A stretch of 64,000 nucleotides of DNA from Zobellia alginiliquefaciens (GCF_029323795.1 NZ_CP119758.1:4526001-4590000); one strand, 5' to 3'; counted from the first letter of the stretch, positions 54,412-63,194 are shown. Translations and numbers: made by a program. The notes: generated from the sequence alone by a model not told the origin.

Positions 54412-54891
54412 ATGAATTTTTATACTATTGGTGTTTACAATTCAAGTGAGGAAGAATTTTTTGGCAAGTTAATTAATAATAACATTGACACGTTTTGTGA
54501 TATTCGGCAAAGGCGTGGTGTTCGTGGGGCCAAATATTCATTTGTCAATAGCATAAAATTACAGAGAAGGCTAAAAGACTTAAATATTAATTATCAGCAT
54601 ATATTAGAGTTAGCTCCGACAAAAGAAATAAGAGACAAACAAAAAGAAGCTGATATAAAAAATAATATATTTAAAAGAAACCGTGAAGAGTTAGGTCCCG
54701 TTTTCAAGAGTCACTATAAAGCCGAAGTTATAAGTAGATTCAATTTTTTAAAATTTTTTGATTCAATGAAAACTAACAATGCAGAAAATATTGTGCTGTT
54801 TTGTGTTGAAGAACGTCCAAAGGCTTGTCATCGTAGTTTGGTTGCTCAAAAAATAGAAGATGAGTACAAACTTGAATTCATTGATTTGTAG
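54412..54891 (+). CDS. Second DUF488-domain protein
   Basis: About 159 residues from the ATG at 54412, which leaves 4 bases after the first DUF488 stop; an earlier in-frame ATG at 54358 would overlap that gene by 50 bases. It is a diverged paralog of its neighbour: YTIGVYNSSEEEF, D30-IR32 in FCDIRQRRG, and the C-terminal CVEERPKACHR with C131, C139, H140 and R141. The pair retains the same Cys/His/Arg cluster, so both probably share a chemical mechanism, perhaps as a heteromer. Confidence 0.82.
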   Translation: MNFYTIGVYNSSEEEFFGKLINNNIDTFCDIRQRRGVRGAKYSFVNSIKLQRRLKDLNINYQHILELAPTKEIRDKQKEADIKNNIFKRNREELGPVFKSHYKAEVISRFNFLKFFDSMKTNNAENIVLFCVEERPKACHRSLVAQKIEDEYKLEFIDL

Positions 54892-54897
54892 GTAAAT

Positions 54898-55548
54898 ATG
54901 CGTATTTTAATTACTTCAAAAACAAGATATGGCTCAAAACATGCTTGCGTTGGTGGCTTAAATTTGGAAAATAAAAGTTTCGTTAGGCTCCTCAATCCTG
55001 GGGGAATTAAGAAACCTGAAGGATGGTATCAATTTTTGGATACACCATTGAACATTGGTGATATTTGGGATATTGATATTAAAATATCACCTTACACTAA
55101 AGCACCTCATATAGAGGATGTTTTTATTGGTAAAAAAACTAAAATTGAACAAATAGATGACCTTGATTCTTTTATAAAAGAATCAGGGGTTGAAATTTGG
55201 GAAGGTCACATAGATAAATTGTTTGACGGTTGTTTAAGCTGGTTAAAAAATGGTAGTGGGTATTTGGCTGAAACACAAGATGAATTTCCAAAATATAGTG
55301 TTGGTTTTTGGGTTAGTGACAAAGATTTGATATTACATAAGGAAAGATACTTTTATAAATATAAAACTCTAGGAATTTTTGAATCCGAAAAAAGTTTAAA
55401 ATGGGTTGGTTTTGAAAAACCTCCAAAATTAATACCTAAGGGCACTCTAATTAGAGTTTCTTTAGCTAAATGGTGGCCTCCGCGCTATAAACTTGAAAAA
55501 TACAATGCCCCTCACGGTTGTTATCTTCAAATATCCGGTTGGTACTAA
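54898..55548 (+). CDS. Dual-OB-fold-like protein of the DUF488 operon
   Basis: A 216-residue protein that resembles the 'dual OB-containing domain' (DuOB) family: beta-rich N-terminal part (MRILITSKTRYGSKHACVGG, then VRLLNPGG) and a C-terminal part with IRVSLAKWWP and the YLQISGWY end. No active-site motif is evident, so a nucleic-acid-binding or ligand-reading role is inferred from the fold. It begins 6 bases after the second DUF488 gene and is the last gene of the three-gene operon. The family call is moderate; the gene itself is solid. Confidence 0.7.
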   Translation: MRILITSKTRYGSKHACVGGLNLENKSFVRLLNPGGIKKPEGWYQFLDTPLNIGDIWDIDIKISPYTKAPHIEDVFIGKKTKIEQIDDLDSFIKESGVEIWEGHIDKLFDGCLSWLKNGSGYLAETQDEFPKYSVGFWVSDKDLILHKERYFYKYKTLGIFESEKSLKWVGFEKPPKLIPKGTLIRVSLAKWWPPRYKLEKYNAPHGCYLQISGWY

Positions 55549-55959
55549 AAAAGAATAGTAATAATTTTCTTTTATTTATCTGACAATTGATTACGAAGCG
55601 TTATTAAAATATTATGGTATTTTCTTCATGCTGTCAATCTTCCACCACAATTCAATAACTTCCACTGCATCAACCCATTACGTACAACAAGAAGGCAAAA
55701 ACAACAAACCTTGTTTTTGAGGTATTCTTGGCTTTAGGTATACTAAATGTAAGCCTATGCCTTTATTTTTAGATTTACACTACTATTTTTTGCGGTTGGT
55801 TTTCGGGTAAATTTATACCACCGGACTTCTGGGGCATCCCTTCTAAACTATATTCAAAATCAAATTTATACAGCAACATTTGCTTGAAGTTTACGTTAGA
55901 TTAAAGCTCTATTGAAGCATGTACGTAAATTGAAATATCGTCCCCAAAAACAACCTACC
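55549..55959. other. Intergenic region before the T9SS protein gene
   Basis: No terminator with a convincing stem, promoter or repeat was recognised. The AT-rich composition of the DUF488 operon ends within it, and the following gene has ordinary composition. Confidence 0.4.
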
Positions 55960-57435
55960 ATGAAGTTTTTATCCATTATTTGGATGTTCCTAGTCATGTC
56001 CGTTTTCCCAATGTTCGGTCAAAGTCCAGAAGAACTTCCTTTATTTTCAATGCCTCAATTGACCTATGAAGGTGCATTTCGTATCAGTTCACATTCCAAT
56101 GGTGTTTCCAACCTCAACTACAATCAAGGACCCATTGCCTATAATTATGAAAACCATTCCCTTTATATTGTTGGTCATTCGCACCACCAGGCCATAGCGG
56201 AATATGCGATTCCAGAAATCGTAAAGAGCGAAACCCTTTCAGAATTGAATATAGTAGAAACGCCCATTCAGGTTTTTAGTTCCGTATTAACGAAAACAAA
56301 TGACGGAAACCCTCAGAAAATCAATAGTGTAGGAGGGATGTATTATGTAAACCATGGCGGACAGGCCAAACTTATCGTGAACGGTTATGAATATTATGAT
56401 GCCCCGGCAGATAATACCATGACTACGGTAATCATTGAGGATGCCAATGCCATTGAAACTTCCCCAGTTAGTGGTTACTATAGTTTTAAAGGCGGTGCCG
56501 GCCATACTTCTGGATGGATTTCCCCAGTACCGGAAGCATGGAAAAAAGCATTGGAAGGTTCACATATTACGGGTCAGTCCAGTGGAATCCCCATTATATC
56601 CAGGGCCAGTGTGGGACCGTCTGCATTTTCCTTTGAAATGAGTGATGCTTTGAACGCGGTAACATCCATAGAAACCACTACTTTGTTAGACTTTAGTTTA
56701 TCCAACCCCTTGAACAAGGATTTGAGCAACGAATCTAAAACCAACAATATCTGGACGCACCTATCCAGGGCCACTTACAGTTTTATCGTACCCGGAACCC
56801 GAACGTATTTGACCCTAGGCAATAGTGGCGGGCACGAAAGTGGTGTATGCTACAAGTGTACCCAAGACAATGGTAACTTATGTGGCGGTTATTGCCCACC
56901 TGTGGCTAGTGATAGGTATCAATACTACTGGCTGTGGGATATGAACGATTTAATGGCCGTAAAAAACGGAACGTTAAAAGCATATGAGGTAATGCCCTAT
57001 GATCATGGCTTCTTTGAGTCCCCTTTTCAAGAAACCGGAAATAAAGGTATTGGTGGCGGTAGTTTTGACCCTAGCACCGGAAACCTCTATTTGACCATAC
57101 AAAGTGGCGACATGGAACAAGGTACCTACTCAAGACCACCAGTTGTGGCCGTTTATAATACCAATGGCAGTATTTCCGAAAATGAAATCCTAGAAAATGT
57201 AGAGGTAACTATGTATCCGAACCCCACTTCTGACATTCTTAATATTGAGGGAATGGTTTCGGAATCGGTCATTCAAATCACCGATATGAACGGAAAACAG
57301 GTTAAAAGTATTACTACAAGTGAGCCTTCTTATCCTTTTGATATGAGTAGTTTATCTGCAGGAATGTATGTGGTTTCCGTGCGAAATGTTGCTAAGTTCA
57401 CCGTACACACCGAAAAGGTGCTAAAAGTAGATTAA
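55960..57435 (+). CDS. Secreted protein with T9SS type A sorting domain
   Basis: About 491 residues starting at 55960 (MKFLSIIWMFL), which gives a signal peptide ending MFGQ; an earlier in-frame start adds a charged leader. The body (about 25-405) has no recognised fold; a cysteine-rich insertion at about residues 290-315 (CYKCTQDNGNLCGGYC) might bind metal or form disulfides. The C-terminal 80 residues are a type A sorting domain (VTMYPNPTSDILNIEG ... SLSAGMYVVSV), which directs export across the outer membrane by the type IX secretion system. Role: surface or extracellular protein of unknown activity. Confidence 0.8.
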   Translation: MKFLSIIWMFLVMSVFPMFGQSPEELPLFSMPQLTYEGAFRISSHSNGVSNLNYNQGPIAYNYENHSLYIVGHSHHQAIAEYAIPEIVKSETLSELNIVETPIQVFSSVLTKTNDGNPQKINSVGGMYYVNHGGQAKLIVNGYEYYDAPADNTMTTVIIEDANAIETSPVSGYYSFKGGAGHTSGWISPVPEAWKKALEGSHITGQSSGIPIISRASVGPSAFSFEMSDALNAVTSIETTTLLDFSLSNPLNKDLSNESKTNNIWTHLSRATYSFIVPGTRTYLTLGNSGGHESGVCYKCTQDNGNLCGGYCPPVASDRYQYYWLWDMNDLMAVKNGTLKAYEVMPYDHGFFESPFQETGNKGIGGGSFDPSTGNLYLTIQSGDMEQGTYSRPPVVAVYNTNGSISENEILENVEVTMYPNPTSDILNIEGMVSESVIQITDMNGKQVKSITTSEPSYPFDMSSLSAGMYVVSVRNVAKFTVHTEKVLKVD

Positions 57436-57743
57436 GCTGATATCAACTTTCTAAAAGCGAACCTTAAAACCCTAAATTTTAGGGTCGGGGTTTAAGGTGT
57501 TTTCTCCACCATCCTGCACCAAAAGTCGCATAACTACCTTTTATTTTTACCAAAAAACAACTTTTTCTTCTGACCGCAAATTCACTTACGGCTTACATTC
57601 CCCTGTTTACTGATTAGTAGTATCCCTTCACTGATTACCCCATTTTACAATGTAACCTCACCCTATATTTACCATCAAATAATACAACGGTATCTAACGA
57701 TAGGGCTATGGCCGTTATCTAATATACTCCTAAAATTTTGACC
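57436..57743. other. Intergenic region with a terminator-like hairpin
   Basis: It contains an imperfect hairpin at 57462-57497 (CCTTAAA pairing with TTTAAGG, with an inner CCCTAAA/TAGGG part) followed by a T-rich segment, so it is a likely terminator of the T9SS gene. No clear promoter is seen for the next gene. Confidence 0.5.
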
Positions 57744-59000
57744 ATGAACAAATTAAAAAGTAGAATTGGCTTATCATTTTCATATGTATTTTTGATTGTC
57801 TTAACTAGTTGTAGTAGTGATGATATAGACGCTTTAAGTGTAGTGGAAGATGAAGAAATTATAGATGATGATAACAGTGGCATAGACACAAATTCATACA
57901 TATTAGCGGTAGATCCAGATGATGGGGTAGAATTGATCAACCATGATGGCGAAACTTTGTTTGAATGGGCAATTAATGGCTTGGGAGATGATGCCGAATT
58001 GCAGAGTGATGGTAGTCTGGTGGCTATCCAAGCAGCTACTAACCCACGGATTAATTTTGGGGGTTATGGCGGTAAATTCATAAAAATAAATGCGGATCAG
58101 ACCACGGATTGGGAGTTTACCTATTCTAGTGATTCCTATATTTCGCACCATGATGTAAACTACCTTTCCAACGGTAATATTATTTTCTTAATATGGGAAA
58201 AGGTAGATTCGGACGATGCCGCTCAAATGGGCTTTTCAGGTAATTTTGATATTTACCCTGATGCCGTAATTGAAATGAATCCGTTGACCCAAGAAGTGGT
58301 TTGGGAATGGCATTTTACCGATCATGTAATTCAGGATTATGATAGCAATCTTGATAATTATGGAGTTGTGGCGGATTATCCGAATAAAATTGACATCAAT
58401 TATAATAGCACTCAGAATGACGGTGATATTACCCATGCTAACGGGCTAACTTTAGACGAAACCAATGACCTTTTGTATGTAACGGTCAATTATTATAGTG
58501 AAGTTTGGGTCATAGACCATAGTACTACTACTGAAGAAGCGGCTACGAGCGAAGGAGGCAATTATAATCTAGGTGGGGATTTGGTATATCGCTTTGGAAA
58601 TCCGCTAGCGTATGATAACGTTGGGGATGTTACGTTAAACCGGGTACATTACCCGAACCTTTTTGATGACAACAAAATGCTGGTTTTTGCCAATAACCTA
58701 TATAACGGGCAATCTGCAGTGGTGGAATATCAATTAAGTCCGCCCTACCAACTAGTTGCAGGGCAAGATAACGAGCCTACGGTAACTTGGGAGTTCACGG
58801 ACCCGGATCTATATAATTTATCTATTGGGGGTGCCGTACGTATGAGCAATGGCAATACTTTAATAGCGGAAGGTGATGGTACTATTTGGGAGGTAAACAA
58901 TAACGGTGATGTTCTATGGCAGACGACGGATATAAGAAGGCCATGGCGAGCTTATGCCTTTCCGGTAGACGATGAGGCTATAACAGCCTTGGGATTGTAA
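57744..59000 (+). CDS. Arylsulfotransferase-like (ASST) lipoprotein
   Basis: A 418-residue lipoprotein with lipobox VLTS-C23. The body is a beta-propeller of the arylsulfate sulfotransferase (ASST) type, with repeated strand motifs and His-containing segments SYISHHDVN and DGDITHANG, in which His serves as sulfate acceptor in known ASSTs. The end has SNGNTLIAEGDGTIWEVNNNGDVLW. It would move sulfate between phenolic compounds in the envelope, or be a catalytically silent relative. It is monocistronic, with a strong terminator. Confidence 0.82.
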   Translation: MNKLKSRIGLSFSYVFLIVLTSCSSDDIDALSVVEDEEIIDDDNSGIDTNSYILAVDPDDGVELINHDGETLFEWAINGLGDDAELQSDGSLVAIQAATNPRINFGGYGGKFIKINADQTTDWEFTYSSDSYISHHDVNYLSNGNIIFLIWEKVDSDDAAQMGFSGNFDIYPDAVIEMNPLTQEVVWEWHFTDHVIQDYDSNLDNYGVVADYPNKIDINYNSTQNDGDITHANGLTLDETNDLLYVTVNYYSEVWVIDHSTTTEEAATSEGGNYNLGGDLVYRFGNPLAYDNVGDVTLNRVHYPNLFDDNKMLVFANNLYNGQSAVVEYQLSPPYQLVAGQDNEPTVTWEFTDPDLYNLSIGGAVRMSNGNTLIAEGDGTIWEVNNNGDVLWQTTDIRRPWRAYAFPVDDEAITALGL

Positions 59001-59038
59001 AAATAATTATTTGACTTTAGCGGGTTAATGTTGAACGG

Positions 59039-59065
59039 CTCCGATAGAAATATCGGAGTTTTTTT
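59039..59065 (+). terminator. Intrinsic terminator after the ASST-like gene
   Basis: An 8-bp perfect stem CTCCGATA/TATCGGAG (59039-59046 with 59051-59058), loop GAAA, followed by seven T. Confidence 0.92.
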
Positions 59066-59067
59066 GT

Positions 59068-59430
59068 TTACAATAAGTGCTCAATATTTTCAATATTGGC
59101 TTTATGGTAGGAAATTAGTCGGTTTAAAGATAGTTCGTAGCTCAACTGTTTTACGGAATCACTAAGGTCGCTTTTGACGATTTCATCCAAGTTTTCGGTC
59201 ATTTCATTCACAATGGAATCTATAGTGTTACCAGGGTTTACCTGAAGATTTCTGAGCATTTCTGCGGTCTGTTCTTCATGCGTACAGCTAAACTTTACGT
59301 AATTACTCAGTAGGTTTTGTACTCTCGTCTTGAGAAAGCTGATATCGCTCCCGTTAAAATAGTGGTTGACCTGTTTTGCGATGGCGTAGAGGTTGCTCAT
59401 CTCTTTTCCTAATAAATCGTCTTTTGTCAT
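59068..59430 (-). CDS. Hypothetical helical protein
   Basis: A 120-residue all-helical protein without signal peptide or membrane segment. It has a faint resemblance to the ferritin-like DUF892 (YciE) layout in its helix pattern (SCTHEEQTAEML and YELSLNRLISYHKANI), but the expected Glu/His ferroxidase ligands are not convincingly placed. The family is therefore not asserted. It is encoded alone on the minus strand between the ASST terminator and repeat copy 2, with an ordinary start. Confidence 0.55.
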   Translation of the reverse strand: MTKDDLLGKEMSNLYAIAKQVNHYFNGSDISFLKTRVQNLLSNYVKFSCTHEEQTAEMLRNLQVNPGNTIDSIVNEMTENLDEIVKSDLSDSVKQLSYELSLNRLISYHKANIENIEHLL

Positions 59431-59566
59431 ATTTCCGGTTTAAGGTGATGTATCCAAACTTGCTGTTAATGGATATCACGGAAAATAGACGTTCGTTGCC
59501 ACTTCTGCGGGCTCATTCCGTAAAAATAGTGACACTTTTACAAGCGGCTTATAGAACCTTCAGACA

Positions 59567-59662
59567 TTACTCGATAATCGAGATTAAATGCTCCGAGGCT
59601 TGCCTCGAAATCAAAGTGTATTCCTTTTAATGCCTCGTGGGCTTGCCCCGAGGTAGTTTACT
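59567..59662 (-). repeat. 96-bp three-hairpin dispersed repeat, copy 2
   Basis: This is the inverted copy of 52211-52306 with 93 of 96 identical bases. The palindromes lie at 59570-59582, 59594-59607 (CGAGGC-TT-GCCTCG) and 59633-59653 (CCTCG/CGAGG with GGGC/GCCC, intact here). The right end extends over the stop codon of the deiodinase-like gene, supplying its TAA (59658-59660). Confidence 0.85.
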
Positions 59663-60350
59663 CATAGAACTCCGCAACTTCATCTAACGGCTTTCTTTTA
59701 ATATCCGGAACGTAGGTGGGTGATTTTGGATACCCTACGGGTAGCAGTAAATAGGCCCGTTCATTACTGGGCCTGTTCAATAACTTGGCAAGAAAATTCA
59801 TAGGGCTAGGGGTGTGGGTCAATGTAACCAGACCGGCTTTATGTATTGCGGTAATAAGCATGCCACAAGCAATACCTACCGATTCATTTACGTAATAGTT
59901 GTTTGTTTTTTCACCCTTCTCATCTATATCATGAACTTTTTTAAACACGATAATAAGCCACGGGGCAATTTCTAGAAAAGGTTTATGCATATCCGTACCC
60001 AGAGGTTCTAGGTCCTTTTTCCATCTTTCGCTCATTCTACTTTCGTAGCTCTCTTTTTCTTCAGCTTCGGCCGCCTCTCTTATTTTTGATTTTAATGCAG
60101 GGTTGGAAACCGCACAGAACGTCCAAGGTTGTTTGTGTGCTCCCGAGGGTGCCGTAGAAGCCGTTTTAATCAAGGTTTCAATCACTTCTTTGGGAACAGG
60201 AGTATCTGCGTATTCCCGAACGGATCTTCTTTTGTTCAAATGAAAATAAAGCGCCTGGCTTTGTTTCAGTAATTCTTTTTGGGACAGTATGTTCTCTTGG
60301 TAGCGTACATGTGTGTGTCCGTTGACTAAAATATGCGGTTTAGTGTCCAT
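59658..60350 (-). CDS. Iodotyrosine-deiodinase-like nitroreductase-fold flavoprotein
   Basis: A 230-residue FMN enzyme (start at 60350, MDTKPHIL; an upstream start at 60389 is less likely). It matches bacterial and animal iodotyrosine deiodinases, which reductively remove halide from mono- and di-halotyrosines. Diagnostic residues are all present: E98, Y102 and K123 (the substrate zwitterion trio; spacing 4 and 21 as in the known enzyme), T180 (in THTPSPMNF, which contacts the FMN N5), and the FMN-binding RRSVR and TASTAPSGAHKQPWTF motifs. The last codon before the stop meets repeat copy 2. It is plausibly used on marine halogenated tyrosines. Confidence 0.85.
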   Translation of the reverse strand: MDTKPHILVNGHTHVRYQENILSQKELLKQSQALYFHLNKRRSVREYADTPVPKEVIETLIKTASTAPSGAHKQPWTFCAVSNPALKSKIREAAEAEEKESYESRMSERWKKDLEPLGTDMHKPFLEIAPWLIIVFKKVHDIDEKGEKTNNYYVNESVGIACGMLITAIHKAGLVTLTHTPSPMNFLAKLLNRPSNERAYLLLPVGYPKSPTYVPDIKRKPLDEVAEFYE

Positions 60351-60589
60351 AGTTTTGGGTGCTATTTGGTTACGGAATAGGAATATCAAAGATATTGCTT
60401 TTTCGTGAATCCGTTTTTGAAGGAGAAAGTAGCGAAACCAACGCGCTTTTAATTGGATTCGGTTCTAGGCAGAAACATCACCATAAGGATGTTATGGAGG
60501 TGATTCGCATTAAAAAATCTATTTCCTGTAAGGTTTGTACATGTCACAGACTAATGCTCAATTAAAAACACAATACTTAACAAAGAAAG

Positions 60590-61390
60590 ATGAATTCAAA
60601 ACTTAAAAACGTATTAGCCGGAACTTTAATGGCTTTTGTAGCTGTAGGTACGGTAAATGCTCAGGAATCTGAGGCTAAAGTAACCGAGTTACTGGATGCT
60701 TTGGAAGAAGTGAATGGGGGTTACGGAACTTTGGCCGCTAAAAAAGATGTGGAATACCACTATGTGTATGACAACTTTGACAAAGGTAAAGATGTCTCCA
60801 CCGAACGTTATATTTTTAATGGTGAACAGTCTTGGGGTTCGTATGACCAACATGAAATTAATTTACTGCCCAAACAAGAAGGAGTAGCGGTACAATCGCT
60901 AGTAGATAACCAACCGGCCCTAACATTAGATGGTAAAAGTATTACCGACCCAAAAGCACTTGGAGGAACGGTTTTCTTGCGTAAGGTGAATTTTTACTGG
61001 TTTGCAATGATGTATAAATTGACGAATCCAGGTACGAACTATAAATACCTTGGCACCGAAAAAGTGGGTGATGTTACCTATGACAAAGTAAGCTTGACTT
61101 ACAATGCCGATGTGACCAAAAAAGAGCAAAACGATGAATATATTCTGTATTTCAATCCAGAAACACATTTGGTAGATCAGTTTTTCTTTTCGTTACCCGC
61201 ATTTGGTATCAACCAACCCATTTTAAAAATGACCTTGACTTACGAAACAGTAGATGGTGTTTTATTATCTACGGTACGTGAAAGTTATATGCCCAATAAA
61301 GAAGGGGGTTATGTAAAAAGTGGTGAATACACTATGACGGATATAAGATTCAATAATGGTTTTAAGAAAGAAGATTTTCTTTTGAAATAG
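60590..61390 (+). CDS. Secreted LolA-like/DUF6503-like protein
   Basis: A 266-residue periplasmic protein with signal peptide (ending GTVNAQ, about residue 24). The body is a single half-barrel resembling the LolA/LolB-like fold seen in DUF6503 and outer-membrane-lipoprotein-sorting relatives: alternating strands such as YHYVYDNFDKGKDVSTERYIFNGEQSW and VDGVLLSTVRESYMPN. It could carry a lipid or hydrophobic ligand, but no function is known. It ends 22 bases before a strong terminator, alone in its unit. Confidence 0.68.
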   Translation: MNSKLKNVLAGTLMAFVAVGTVNAQESEAKVTELLDALEEVNGGYGTLAAKKDVEYHYVYDNFDKGKDVSTERYIFNGEQSWGSYDQHEINLLPKQEGVAVQSLVDNQPALTLDGKSITDPKALGGTVFLRKVNFYWFAMMYKLTNPGTNYKYLGTEKVGDVTYDKVSLTYNADVTKKEQNDEYILYFNPETHLVDQFFFSLPAFGINQPILKMTLTYETVDGVLLSTVRESYMPNKEGGYVKSGEYTMTDIRFNNGFKKEDFLLK

Positions 61391-61412
61391 AATCACACCA
61401 ATATAAATTGTA

Positions 61413-61441
61413 AAAAGCCCAATCTATGATTGGGCTTTTTT
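61413..61441 (+). terminator. Intrinsic terminator
   Basis: A 12-bp perfect stem (61413-61424 with 61428-61439), three-base loop TAT, followed by a T run. Confidence 0.9.
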
Positions 61442-61529
61442 ATGGGGTCAATTCTCTGTCTTTCCGGCAGTAATAAGTCGTTTTCACGGCATAAAAAATT
61501 CTGCAACCTGAGCATTCAAAATAATAGAA

Positions 61530-63053
61530 CTACTCCATAAAATCAGGATTTACCAAAACTTCACCTTCTGCTCGGGCTTTCATATATACCGCTTTAGAAG
61601 GTCTTGGACGTATGCGATATTTGGTAGGCAAACCTGTTTCCCTAAAGAAATCATCCGGAGTTCTTTCCGAAGGAAGCACATCATTGGTTGCGGTTCTTAT
61701 TTTTTCTAATCTAGATTTCATGTCTTTCAGTATACTGCTGTATTCAGGATTGCTTGCTAGATTGTTCAGCTCGTACGAATCTGCGACAATGTCAAAAAGC
61801 TCATCTGTATCTCTGGGTGTGGTAAAACATTTAAGCTGAGCCTCGTTTAAAGTTCCTTTTTTCTTTTCTTCAAGCATACTTTGCCAGCCAAGCCCTCTTA
61901 TAATATCCGCTGAAGGCGTATTCGGCAAATCCGAATAGTAATTCTTTATGTACTTATATTGCTTGGTGCGTACTGCTCTGGTATAATCTTCAAAATCATG
62001 AAAATGGTCTTCCGCATATATTTCATCGTGAATGGCTACTTCTTTGTTTTCCAATAATGGCATAAAGCTAAGGCCATCAAACTCCTGTAAAGGCTCTAAT
62101 CCTGCCATTTGCATAAAAGTTGGTGCTATATCCACGGAGCTCACCAATTCCGTATTGGTTTGTCCGCCTTTAATTTTTGCAGGCCATTTTATAATCCATG
62201 GTGTTTTTATACCGCCTTCGTATAAGGTAGTTTTATCTCTTGGGAAAGCTCTCCCGTTATCCGAAATAAAGAGGATAATGGTGTTGTCGGCCACATTTTG
62301 AGCCTCCAGTTCCGCGACCACTTTGCCAATGTACGCGTCCATTCTAGAAATTTCGTCATAGTATAAAGCAAAGTCCTTTTTAACTCCGTCCGTATTTGGT
62401 ACATAAGGGGGTAAAATCACATCTTCGGGCGCATGCGGATTATCCGTTATACCTTCGTAAAAAGGCCTGTGCGCATCATAAGAAGCTAACCACGTAAAAA
62501 AGGGCGTGTCTTTTGGTCTTTGTTGTAGGAGTTTGATCCATTCATCACAACCACTACCGTCGCCAACTAATCTTCTATCCAATCCCTTTAGGCCAATATT
62601 ATCGTTCCATTGCATTTCCAACAACACATCAAAATCGTCGGTAACGGCTTCGCCTAGATGATATTTTCCGGCCAAACCGGTCCAATATCCTGTGTTTTTT
62701 AATTCCTGAACAAAGGTCCTTTTCTCCTCGGGCAGAGGCCATGCCAACTGTTCTGCATCGGTGTTATGGGGGTAGAGACCAGAAATAATACTGGTTCTAC
62801 TGGGGCTACAGGAGCTTGTAGTTAAAAAGGCATCTGTAAATAGCATTCCATCTTTTGCCAGTTGGTCCAAATTGGTAGTTCTGATATTTTTGTTACCATA
62901 AGGGCCAATATCATCCCAGTTTACATCATCGGCAATAATGAGAACAATATTTGGTTTTTGGGCAGTTGTGTTTTCCGATTTTCCCTCCTGACCGAATAGT
63001 AGAATGGGTAAACAAAAAAAAGATATATATAAAACGTACAGACTGTGATTCAT
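61530..63053 (-). CDS. Secreted S1-family sulfatase
   Basis: A 507-residue formylglycine sulfatase with a signal peptide (cleavage near LLFGQ). The modified Cys is C82 in the CSPSR motif (82-86), followed by the LYPHNT helper motif. Metal ligands D42/D43 (ADDVNWDD) and the later DNGRAFPRDKTTLYEGG segment complete the site. Conversion to formylglycine needs an activator not seen here. It would remove sulfate from polysaccharides or glycans in the periplasm or outside. It has no polysaccharide-utilisation neighbours, and the nearest carbohydrate enzyme (GH16) is over 35 kb away. Confidence 0.92.
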   Translation of the reverse strand: MNHSLYVLYISFFCLPILLFGQEGKSENTTAQKPNIVLIIADDVNWDDIGPYGNKNIRTTNLDQLAKDGMLFTDAFLTTSSCSPSRTSIISGLYPHNTDAEQLAWPLPEEKRTFVQELKNTGYWTGLAGKYHLGEAVTDDFDVLLEMQWNDNIGLKGLDRRLVGDGSGCDEWIKLLQQRPKDTPFFTWLASYDAHRPFYEGITDNPHAPEDVILPPYVPNTDGVKKDFALYYDEISRMDAYIGKVVAELEAQNVADNTIILFISDNGRAFPRDKTTLYEGGIKTPWIIKWPAKIKGGQTNTELVSSVDIAPTFMQMAGLEPLQEFDGLSFMPLLENKEVAIHDEIYAEDHFHDFEDYTRAVRTKQYKYIKNYYSDLPNTPSADIIRGLGWQSMLEEKKKGTLNEAQLKCFTTPRDTDELFDIVADSYELNNLASNPEYSSILKDMKSRLEKIRTATNDVLPSERTPDDFFRETGLPTKYRIRPRPSKAVYMKARAEGEVLVNPDFME

Positions 63054-63194
63054 GGGTGATGGTGGTTGGTTAAATCACGAATGTAATATAATTTGTTGGC
63101 ACAAAGTACGTTGAAAAAGAATAATTGTAAAATAGACACGTAATACTTGTCCGATTAGGTATGGGTAAAACAGTACACCCAATGTTTACAAAAC

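Noticed and set aside
59068-59430. DUF892/ferritin-like annotation for the helical protein
   Set aside because: Helix pattern is faintly similar, but the ferroxidase ligands are not convincingly present.
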